Source: Sporosarcina luteola
GTDB lineage: Bacteria > Bacillota > Bacilli > Bacillales_A > Planococcaceae
Length of the DNA stretch: 64,000 bases
Assembly: GCF_023715245.1 (NCBI RefSeq)
Contig: NZ_JAMBNV010000002.1
Span: 433,595-497,594, forward strand
Reading direction: 5' to 3'
The notes under the pieces were generated by a model. That model had not been told where the DNA came from and made no database searches. It worked only from the letters and a program-made list of their open reading frames with translations. A program made the translations under genes and the position numbers. Below, in pieces: positions 55,050 to 64,000 of this stretch (its first letter is position 1; each line of letters begins with the position of its first letter).

Positions 55050-56183
55050 ATGAAATTTGAAATAATGAGAGACTGGTTGCTCGAAGGATTGAATGATGTC
55101 ATGAAGGCAATCAGTTCAAAAGTGGCAAACCCCATTTTGACCGGCGTGAAAATGGAAGTGAATGAAAAAGGATTGACGATGACAGGAAGTGATTCAGATA
55201 TTACAATCTGCACTTTCATTCCTGTTGAACAAGACGGAGAGCAAATTATCCGTGTGATTGAATCTGGGTCAATTATTCTTCAAGCAAAAGTCTTCAGTGA
55301 AATCGTCCGTAAATTGCCTACAAACGAAATAACGATTGAAGTTGAAAACATGCAAACTCTTATTCAATCAGGAAAATCCGAATTCCATTTGATTGGTTCA
55401 AATTCAGATGAATACCCGGTTCTTCCAAATGTAAAAGACGAATATCGCTTCTCTTTGCCTTCAGATTTGATGAAATCGATTATTAAGGAAACTGTCTTTG
55501 CTGTATCCCAGCAGGAAACTCGTCCGATCTTGACGGGCGTACATTGGGAAACGGATGATGAGAAGCTCGTATGCGTAGCAACGGACAGCCACCGTCTGGC
55601 TAGAAGGGAAATCGTTCCTGAAATGATGCCGGAAAGCCCATTCAGTGTCGTCATTCCTGGCAAAAGCCTTCAGGAGCTGAATAAAATCCTTGAGGACAAC
55701 TCGGACGTTGTTGAAATTGTTATTGCAGATCAGCAGGTCTTATTCAAATCTAGAAACGTACTGTTTTATTCAAGGCTCTTGGAAGGGAATTACCCGGATA
55801 CGTCAAGATTGATCCCTTCGGAATATAAAACGACCGTACAAGTGAATGGCCGTAAATTATTACAGGCAATCGATCGGGCTTCGCTTCTTGCCCGTGAAGA
55901 CCGGAATAATATTGTCCGCTTCGCTGCAGAAGGCGGCAATGCCATCGAAGTTTCATCCAACTCCCCGGAAATTGGAAAGGTTGAAGAATTGATCGAAGCG
56001 ATTGATGTGAATGGTGAGGATCTTAAGATCTCCTTCAGCGCCAAATATATGATGGATGCATTGAAAGCGATCGAAGGGCAGGACATTGCGATCCATTTCA
56101 CAGGTGCCATGAGGCCATTCATCTTGAAATCAATGGAAAGCGATGCAATTTTACAATTGATTTTACCTGTCAGGACTTTTTAA
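55050..56183 (+). CDS. dnaN: DNA polymerase III beta subunit (sliding clamp)
   Basis: The 377-residue clamp has three repeated domains; LTGVKMEVNEKGLTMTGSD and RPILTGVHWE mark domains one and two, and the C-terminal LILPVRTF is conserved. It holds polymerase on DNA. RBS GCGAGGGTG precedes the ATG. It is followed by its own terminator. Confidence 0.98.
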   Translation: MKFEIMRDWLLEGLNDVMKAISSKVANPILTGVKMEVNEKGLTMTGSDSDITICTFIPVEQDGEQIIRVIESGSIILQAKVFSEIVRKLPTNEITIEVENMQTLIQSGKSEFHLIGSNSDEYPVLPNVKDEYRFSLPSDLMKSIIKETVFAVSQQETRPILTGVHWETDDEKLVCVATDSHRLARREIVPEMMPESPFSVVIPGKSLQELNKILEDNSDVVEIVIADQQVLFKSRNVLFYSRLLEGNYPDTSRLIPSEYKTTVQVNGRKLLQAIDRASLLAREDRNNIVRFAAEGGNAIEVSSNSPEIGKVEELIEAIDVNGEDLKISFSAKYMMDALKAIEGQDIAIHFTGAMRPFILKSMESDAILQLILPVRTF

Positions 56184-56210
56184 CAACTAAGAGACTGTCT
56201 ACTTTTATCA

Positions 56211-56257
56211 GCAGGCAAAGGAATGCAAAACGTTTTCCTTCGCCTGTTTCTTTTTAT
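56211..56257 (+). terminator. Terminator after dnaN
   Basis: CAGGCAAAGGAA (56212-56223) pairs with TTCCTTCGCCTG (56236-56247, one mismatch) and runs into TTTCTTTTT. The yaaA-recF unit starts beyond it. Confidence 0.82.
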
Positions 56258-56349
56258 TTAGTGCAAGCTCTTTTTCATTTACATTTTTACTTACAGCTGA
56301 AAGTTCGGTAAAATAGAGGAACAGACTAACTTATGAAGGACTGAAGCGG

Positions 56350-56589
56350 ATGGAAATCATGAAAATTGATACGGAATTCATTACATTAGGTCAATTGTTA
56401 AAAATGTCGAATAGCATAAGCTCGGGCGGTATGGCCAAATGGTATTTGGAGGAAAACACTGTCTACGTAAATGGTGAAGTTGATCGCAGACGAGGCAAAA
56501 AGCTATATGACGGGGATATCGTCACACTTCCCGGCGTCGGCAAATTCAAGATATCCACATCCTCAGATGGTCAATCGGATGTACATTGA
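56350..56589 (+). CDS. yaaA: S4-domain protein YaaA/RlbA
   Basis: A 79-residue S4-like RNA-binding protein with [19 protein letters not shown], then [21 protein letters not shown], the S4 turn. It always lies between dnaN and recF in Bacillales and is thought to act in ribosome maturation. It overlaps recF by 11 nt. Confidence 0.94.
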   Translation: MEIMKIDTEFITLGQLLKMSNSISSGGMAKWYLEENTVYVNGEVDRRRGKKLYDGDIVTLPGVGKFKISTSSDGQSDVH

Positions 56590-57700
56590 ACGGCTTGCTC
56601 TAACGGATTATCGGAATTATGAATCCCTTGAACTATCCTTTTCCCCGCATATCAATGTTCTGATTGGAGAAAATGCGCAAGGCAAGACCAACATCATGGA
56701 GGCGATCTACGTATTATCAATGGCGAAATCGCACCGCACTGCAAACGATCGTGAACTTATACGTTGGGAGCAAGAGTATGGTAAAATAGAAGGGGACATA
56801 AAGCGGAAATACGGACGTCTTCCGCTTGAATTGACGATATCGAAAAAAGGCAAGAAAGCGCGGGTCAACCATCTGGAACAAAACCGCCTCAGCCTATATA
56901 TCGGTCAGCTCAATGTTGTCATGTTTGCTCCGGAAGACTTGAATCTTGTAAAGGGAAGTCCACAAGTCCGAAGAAGATTCTTAGACATGGAAATCGGACA
57001 AATATCCCCCGTCTATCTACATGACCTGCTGACTTTTCAAAAGGTCTTAAAGCAACGGAATGCAATCCTCAAAGATCATCGCGGAAAATTGGATTTTACG
57101 GACGTCATGTTCGATATTTATACAGAACAATATATACAGCTGGCTGTCCAGATCATCCGGAAACGGTTTTATTTCATCGAACTGCTCCAGAAATGGGCGG
57201 AACCGATCCATAAAGGGATATCCAGAGGCATCGAGCAGCTAAAAGTGACGTATGGAACATTAAAAGAGTTGGATTCTGGGCAGACTGCTGAGCAGATGGA
57301 AGAAATACTTAGTCAAAAATTGCAAGAAGTGAGACGTCGTGAATTAGAACGTGGGATGACTCTGATCGGACCGCATCGTGACGATCTCCATTTTTTTGTG
57401 AATGACTACGATATCCAAACATACGGTTCGCAAGGGCAGCAGCGGACAACTGCTCTGTCGCTCAAACTTGCGGAAATAGACCTCGTCAAACAGGAAGTCG
57501 GAGAGACCCCGGTTCTTCTTTTGGATGACGTGTTATCCGAGCTCGATGATTACCGCCAGTCCCACTTGCTGAATATCATGCAGGGCCAAGTGCAGACATT
57601 TGTCACGACGACGAATATCGCGGGAATCGATCATGAGACGATACGTGATGCCGAGCTATATGAAGTATCTGCTGGCAGGGTCAGCGATAAAGAGAATTAA
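56579..57700 (+). CDS. recF: DNA repair/recombination protein RecF
   Basis: A 373-residue SMC-like ATPase that loads RecA at gaps. Walker [14 protein letters not shown] (residues 30-42), the signature region [17 protein letters not shown] and Walker [15 protein letters not shown] at 56579 gives [15 protein letters not shown] as in the family; the frame from 56471 is inside yaaA. Confidence 0.97.
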   Translation: MYIERLALTDYRNYESLELSFSPHINVLIGENAQGKTNIMEAIYVLSMAKSHRTANDRELIRWEQEYGKIEGDIKRKYGRLPLELTISKKGKKARVNHLEQNRLSLYIGQLNVVMFAPEDLNLVKGSPQVRRRFLDMEIGQISPVYLHDLLTFQKVLKQRNAILKDHRGKLDFTDVMFDIYTEQYIQLAVQIIRKRFYFIELLQKWAEPIHKGISRGIEQLKVTYGTLKELDSGQTAEQMEEILSQKLQEVRRRELERGMTLIGPHRDDLHFFVNDYDIQTYGSQGQQRTTALSLKLAEIDLVKQEVGETPVLLLDDVLSELDDYRQSHLLNIMQGQVQTFVTTTNIAGIDHETIRDAELYEVSAGRVSDKEN

Positions 57701-57734
57701 ATCCATTCCTGTCTGAAAAGTAATAGAAGATTAG

Positions 57735-59693
<1,959 letters not shown>

Positions 59694-59799
59694 TTTATTC
59701 AATAAACGAAAAATGGAACAGGGACCCGCAACAGAAGGGACCTTTTTGAGTTGACAGGCTGTGTGTGAAAAGCGCCTGAGTTGAAAGGAGTTTGACAAT

Positions 59800-62337
59800 A
59801 TGGCAGATATGCCAAAACGTGGTGTCCAAGGCATTAACATCAGTACGGAAATGAAGACGTCCTTTCTCGACTATGCGATGAGCGTCATCGTCTCCCGGGC
59901 ATTGCCTGACGTGAGGGATGGGTTGAAGCCCGTCCACCGCCGTATTCTCTATGCGATGCAAGATCTTGGAAACACCGCGGATAAACCACATAAGAAATCA
60001 GCCCGTATCGTCGGTGATGTAATCGGTAAGTATCATCCACATGGCGACAGTGCCGTTTATGACACGATGGTCCGGATGGCGCAGGATTTCAACTATCGCT
60101 ATATGCTCGTCGATGGCCATGGGAATTTTGGTTCCGTTGATGGCGATGCGGCAGCGGCGATGCGTTATACGGAATCTAGAATGTCCCGGATCGCAATGGA
60201 ACTGCTTCGAGACATCAATAAAGATACAATCGATTACCAAGATAACTATGACGGCCAAGAAAAAGAACCGATTGTTCTGCCGAGCCGTTTTCCGAATTTG
60301 CTTGTCAACGGAACATCGGGCATAGCGGTCGGTATGGCTACGAACATCCCTCCCCATCATTTGGGAGAAACGATTGACGGAGTGCTTGCGATGGCAGACA
60401 ATCCGGCAATCACTACTGAGGAATTGATGGATATCATTCCGGGACCGGATTTTCCGACCGGCGGTATCATTCTCGGTAGAAGCGGTATTCGCAGAGCATA
60501 TGAAACCGGGCGCGGTTCGATTATCATCAGGGGTAAAGTTGAAATCGAGACGCACTCGAACGGCAAAGAGACAATCATCGTGACAGAACTTCCTTACCAG
60601 GTGAACAAGGCACGGCTTATTGAAAAAATTGCCGAGCTCGTCCGTGACAAACGGATTGAAGGCATCACACATTTGGCGGATGAATCCGACCGGACAGGTA
60701 TGCGTATTGTCATCGACGTCCGTAGGGATGCAAATGTTCATGTGTTGCTGAATAACCTTTATAAGCATACGGCGCTTCAATCGAGCTTCGGGATTAATAT
60801 GCTTGCGCTTGTAGATGGACAGCCGAAAATCTTAGCACTGAAAGAAATCCTTTATCATTATTTGGAACATCAGAAAGTGGTCATCCGGAGACGTACTCAA
60901 TACGAGTTGAGGAAAGCTGAAGACCGCGCGCATATTTTGGAAGGTCTGCGGATTGCGCTTGATCATATCGATGAAATCATCGCGTTGATCCGCGGTTCGA
61001 AAACGACCGATGAAGCGAAAACAGGTCTGATGGAACGTTTCAATTTGTCCGAACGTCAATCTCAGGCAATCCTTGACATGCGTCTCCAACGTTTGACAGG
61101 ACTGGAACGGGATAAAATCGAGAATGAATACCAAGAGCTCTTAACCTTGATTTCCGAGTTGCGCGCCATTCTTGCAGACGAGGAAAAAGTCATTGAGATC
61201 ATCCGGGAAGAGCTGCTTGAAGTGAAGCAGCGTTTCGCCGATGACCGCAGGACCGAGATTGGCAGTGGCGGTGCTGAGATGCTCGAGGATGAGGATCTCA
61301 TCCCTGTCGAGAACTCCGTATTGACGTTGACGCATAATGGCTATATCAAACGGCTTCCTGCCAATACGTACCGGAGCCAGCGTCGCGGAGGCCGCGGCAT
61401 CCAAGGAATGGGAACGAATGATGATGACTTTGTCGAGCATTTATTGAACACTTCAACACATGACACAATCCTGTTCTTTACTAGCCGTGGAAGGGTATTC
61501 CGTAAAAAGGGATATGAAGTGCCGGAATTCAGCAGGACGGCGAAAGGATTGCCGATCATCAATCTGTTGGATGTCGACAAGGATGAAAAAGTCACGGCCA
61601 TGATTCCTGTGGACAAATTCGAGGAGGATAAATATCTCTTCTTCGCTACGAGAGCCGGCGTGGTCAAGCGTACATCTGTAGCCGACTTTGCCAATATCCG
61701 CTCTAACGGCCTTATCGCTCTAACATTGCGGGGTGATGATGAACTGATCGGTGTGAAAATGACAACCGGTGATCAGAACATCGCAATCGGTACACGTGAT
61801 GGCATGCTTATTAAATTCGACGAGCGTGATATCCGATCGATGGGACGTGTCGCAAGTGGTGTGCGCGGCATTCGTCTACGAGAAGGAGATATCGCTGTCG
61901 GCATGGATACTGTTTCAGAGGGCGATGAAATCCTGGTTGTAACCGAAAAGGGCTTCGGTAAACGGACTCCTGAAGACGAATACCGCATCCAGTCCCGTGG
62001 CGGATATGGGTTGAAGACGTTGAATGTGACTGATCGGAACGGACAGCTCGTTGCGATGAAGACAGTCGACGGATCGGAAGACCTCATGTTGATCACGATC
62101 CATGGCATACTGATCCGCATGGATATTGAAGACATTTCCTCAATCGGCCGCAGTACGCAAGGTGTCCGCCTGATCCGTCTTGGAGAAGATGAGCTTGTCG
62201 CGACAGTTGCAAAAGTCGAAAAGGAAGAAGAACATGAAGAGTTTGATGAAACCGACGAAACCGACGATAGTAACACGGACGTAGAGATGGAAGGATCCAT
62301 CGAAGCGGACCATATAGAAGAAATAGAAGAAGAATAA
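59800..62337 (+). CDS. gyrA: DNA gyrase subunit A
   Basis: An 845-residue DNA-cleaving subunit. Catalytic Tyr in [15 protein letters not shown] (about residue 124); quinolone-determining region [22 protein letters not shown] has the sensitive-type Ser and Asp. The C-terminal beta-pinwheel includes the GyrA box QRRGGRG. The tail (about 810-845) is very acidic. RBS AAAGGAG precedes the ATG. Confidence 0.98.
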   Translation: MADMPKRGVQGINISTEMKTSFLDYAMSVIVSRALPDVRDGLKPVHRRILYAMQDLGNTADKPHKKSARIVGDVIGKYHPHGDSAVYDTMVRMAQDFNYRYMLVDGHGNFGSVDGDAAAAMRYTESRMSRIAMELLRDINKDTIDYQDNYDGQEKEPIVLPSRFPNLLVNGTSGIAVGMATNIPPHHLGETIDGVLAMADNPAITTEELMDIIPGPDFPTGGIILGRSGIRRAYETGRGSIIIRGKVEIETHSNGKETIIVTELPYQVNKARLIEKIAELVRDKRIEGITHLADESDRTGMRIVIDVRRDANVHVLLNNLYKHTALQSSFGINMLALVDGQPKILALKEILYHYLEHQKVVIRRRTQYELRKAEDRAHILEGLRIALDHIDEIIALIRGSKTTDEAKTGLMERFNLSERQSQAILDMRLQRLTGLERDKIENEYQELLTLISELRAILADEEKVIEIIREELLEVKQRFADDRRTEIGSGGAEMLEDEDLIPVENSVLTLTHNGYIKRLPANTYRSQRRGGRGIQGMGTNDDDFVEHLLNTSTHDTILFFTSRGRVFRKKGYEVPEFSRTAKGLPIINLLDVDKDEKVTAMIPVDKFEEDKYLFFATRAGVVKRTSVADFANIRSNGLIALTLRGDDELIGVKMTTGDQNIAIGTRDGMLIKFDERDIRSMGRVASGVRGIRLREGDIAVGMDTVSEGDEILVVTEKGFGKRTPEDEYRIQSRGGYGLKTLNVTDRNGQLVAMKTVDGSEDLMLITIHGILIRMDIEDISSIGRSTQGVRLIRLGEDELVATVAKVEKEEEHEEFDETDETDDSNTDVEMEGSIEADHIEEIEEE

Positions 62338-62340
62338 TGT

Positions 62341-62387
62341 TAAAAAGTTATTGAGCCGGCTGAATGCTGCTCAATAACTTTTTTTCT
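62341..62387 (+). terminator. Terminator after gyrA
   Basis: AAAAGTTATTGAGC and GCTCAATAACTTTT arms with a T7 run. Confidence 0.93.
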
Positions 62388-62457
62388 ATCGTCTATTTTG
62401 AATATTTGCAGTATGATAGTCCTTAAGAGACGATTGGAAAGTGGTGACAACTTAGAC

Positions 62458-63555
62458 ATGGAAGTATATAAGACAATCAGTGAACTGCGAACAGGAATAG
62501 TACTTAAAGAAGATGTGTATAGTAAAACGAAGTTTCCGATAATACGAAAAGACACGGAACTAACACAGGAACATGTTGAAGTATTACAGGCTTTCGGAGT
62601 GCAACGCGTGAAAGTGGAAGAACGGGTCGCCCAGAAAGACATTCCTGAGTCGGAGAAAAGTTCTTCCATGAATGCTGGGGACATTCTTGAAAATATTCCG
62701 TTGAGCATGTATCAACTACGCAAAGAATATAACGAAGCGGTCCGTAATTATAAAAAGGAATTCAGCAATTGGCGTGCCGGTCAACATCCCGATGTCCCAA
62801 AAGTCCGTGGATTCATCATTCCATTGATCGAGAAATTCATTAAGCAGAAGCAAATGCTTACGATGTTGAACGATTTTTCCAATCCGGAAGAATACATTTA
62901 TCATCATTCGGTCGCTGTCGGGATTCTCGCAGCAGCTATCAGCAATCAAATGGGATATGAAAAGGGAGATGCGCTGCAATTAGGATTGGCGGGTGCATTG
63001 GCGGATTGCGGTATGGCTAAAATTGCGCCTTCCATATTGGAAAAAACCGCGTTCCTTACGAAAGAAGAGTACAACGAAGTGAAAAAGCATACGTTGTTCA
63101 GTGTGAAGATGATACAGGATACGCCTTTACTTAGGCAGGATATGAAACTGGCAATCCTTAAGCATCATGAGCGGCTCGATGGAAGTGGCTATCCACGCGG
63201 AGAGAAAATGGATACCATTTCGGCATTCTCCCAAATCCTTGCTGTTGCTGACGTATTTCATGCCATGACATCTGAAAGATTATATAGAGTAAAACATTCC
63301 CCATACAAAGTGATTGAAATGATCAAAGAGGAAGAGTTCGGCAAATTCGATATTAGAGTCGTAGAAGCACTTCATAGACTTGTCGGGAATCTATCCATTG
63401 GTACAAGAGTGAAGCTGACGGATGGCGAAGTCGGCGAAATCATGTTCATTCATCGTGATACTCCATTAAGACCAATGGTAAAAAAAGAATCGGATGGGAT
63501 TCTCATTGATTTAGCGACACATAGAAGCATTGCGATTTCGAAGATCATAGATTGA
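62458..63555 (+). CDS. Degenerate HD-GYP domain protein
   Basis: The 365 residues contain an N-terminal region (1-90) and an HD-GYP domain (about 145-310). The GYP part HHERLDGSGYP (236-246) is intact, but the metal pair HD is AD (Ala182-Asp183 in GALADCGMAK), and the usual DVYDALT is DVFHAMT. HD-GYP enzymes hydrolyse cyclic dinucleotides such as c-di-GMP; this one is probably impaired or altered in metal use. The start at 62458 is chosen from RBS GTGGTGAC; the frame from 62398 is unlikely. Confidence 0.85.
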   Translation: MEVYKTISELRTGIVLKEDVYSKTKFPIIRKDTELTQEHVEVLQAFGVQRVKVEERVAQKDIPESEKSSSMNAGDILENIPLSMYQLRKEYNEAVRNYKKEFSNWRAGQHPDVPKVRGFIIPLIEKFIKQKQMLTMLNDFSNPEEYIYHHSVAVGILAAAISNQMGYEKGDALQLGLAGALADCGMAKIAPSILEKTAFLTKEEYNEVKKHTLFSVKMIQDTPLLRQDMKLAILKHHERLDGSGYPRGEKMDTISAFSQILAVADVFHAMTSERLYRVKHSPYKVIEMIKEEEFGKFDIRVVEALHRLVGNLSIGTRVKLTDGEVGEIMFIHRDTPLRPMVKKESDGILIDLATHRSIAISKIID

Positions 63556-63561
63556 ATGGAA

Positions 63562-63596
63562 TAAAGCCGCGACTGTAAAGATACATCGTGGCTTTA
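63562..63596 (+). terminator. Weak terminator after the HD-GYP gene
   Basis: TAAAGCCGCGA/TCGTGGCTTTA hairpin without a clear T-tract; it precedes the rRNA promoters. Confidence 0.5.
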
Positions 63597-63633
63597 GTAG
63601 ATGGAGAAGGACAAAAAAAGATTACAAAAGGGG

Positions 63634-63662
63634 TTGCAATTGAAAAGGACGGGTGGTATAGT
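63634..63662 (+). promoter_or_regulatory. rRNA operon promoter P1
   Basis: -35 TTGCAA (63634-63639), 17-bp spacer, -10 TATAGT (63657-63662). It is the upstream member of a tandem pair, as in the origin-proximal rrn operons of Bacillus. Confidence 0.65.
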
Positions 63663-63732
63663 TGATAACGTTGCCTTTCCGGTAAGTGAATAACTGCTTT
63701 GAAAACAACTTAAATCTTTTTTAGAAAAGTTG

Positions 63733-63762
63733 TTGACATCGGGAATGTAAACGTGGTATTAT
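63733..63762 (+). promoter_or_regulatory. rRNA operon promoter P2
   Basis: -35 TTGACA (63733-63738), 18-bp spacer, -10 TATTAT (63757-63762). The leader that follows contains CCTTGAAAACTGAAC, a common Bacillales rRNA leader piece, then about 120 nt of spacer to 16S. Confidence 0.8.
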
Positions 63763-63936
63763 ATAAGAGTTGCTTCTAACCGAGCGACGCACAATGAACC
63801 TTGAAAACTGAACAGCAAAACGTCAACAAATAAAGTTCTGGAGCCGACCTCGTCGGTGAAAAGAACAAACGAGTCTTCGGATTCAAATTGACATCTTAAT
63901 TGATGCCAGCAAGAAACTCGAGCTACTCGAATTTCT

Positions 63937-64000
63937 CTATTATGGAGAGTTTGATCCTGGCTCAGGACGAACGCTGGCGGCGTGCCTAATACATGCAAGT
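63937..64000 (+). rRNA. rrs: 16S ribosomal RNA, 5' end only
   Basis: The sequence GGAGAGTTTGATCCTGGCTC is the universal 5' end of 16S rRNA, continuing to CTAATACATGCAAGT at the edge. The start is estimated by comparison with B. subtilis (few nt uncertain). The rest lies outside the window. Confidence 0.97.

Noticed and set aside
61773..62300. 175-codon antisense ORF in gyrA
   Set aside because: The Ser/Arg-rich translation is typical of the antisense frame of a strongly coding gene, and gyrA is unambiguous.

Overview
The window is a contiguous piece of a low-GC, endospore-forming Firmicute chromosome (Bacillales) spanning the replication origin. Evidence for this includes the oriC order rpmH-dnaA-dnaN-yaaA-recF-gyrB-gyrA, the walRKHIJ cell-wall regulon genes, spo0J/soj/noc, the sporulation genes splB and yyaC, and a 16S rRNA 5' end that runs off the right edge. 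Gene content and intergenic repeats look like Planococcaceae (for example Sporosarcina); that family-level placement is inference.

Layout. 1-3.7 kb (+): a citrate-type two-component system (kinase cut by the window edge, then its regulator) and a CitMHS citrate transporter. 3.7-7.1 kb: spore photoproduct lyase with a 13-codon leader ORF, a DUF4317 protein, a YnfA membrane protein and two small proteins. 7.2-12.5 kb (-): an operon of glycerate kinase, a DASS dicarboxylate transporter, a response regulator broken by a 1-nt frameshift, a histidine kinase and a PepSY protein. 12.6-13.8 kb (+): a 30-codon ORF followed by cidA/cidB-like genes. 13.8-14.8 kb: a decayed IS1182-type element whose insertion duplicated a hairpin. 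14.8-21.4 kb (-): an uncharacterised catabolic cluster (SDR, cytosine-deaminase-like amidohydrolase, amidase, NCS1 permease, ketopantoate-reductase-like enzyme, nucleoside deaminase) behind a cre-like site. 21.6-22.6 kb (+): an aromatic-acid-exporter-type membrane protein.

22.7-52.8 kb is the conserved left flank of oriC, almost all on the minus strand: rlmH, CxxH/CxxC protein, htrC, walJIHKR, an M23/LysM/G5 cell-wall hydrolase, dnaB, rplI, gdpP, yybS, rpsR-ssb-rpsF, ychF, a DUF951 protein, mscS, yyaC, a DUF554 protein, parB, parA, noc, rsmG, mnmG, mnmE, jag, yidC, rnpA, rpmH. Right of the origin (+) are dnaA, dnaN, yaaA, recF, gyrB, gyrA, a degenerate HD-GYP protein and the start of an rRNA operon with tandem promoters. 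Three parS sites, a two-part DnaA-box origin with a DnaA-trio-like unwinding element, and further DnaA-box clusters at rlmH and mnmE-jag tie the region to replication control and segregation.

The least explained structures are three intergenic arrays of degenerate units repeated at exactly 20 or 21 bp (24957, 37361 and 50580), which share a GCATAA or TATGAGCGC-type core. Also notable are a dispersed GC-rich ~125-bp repeat (three copies), the IS remnant with a duplicated hairpin, and the catabolic cluster of unknown substrate.
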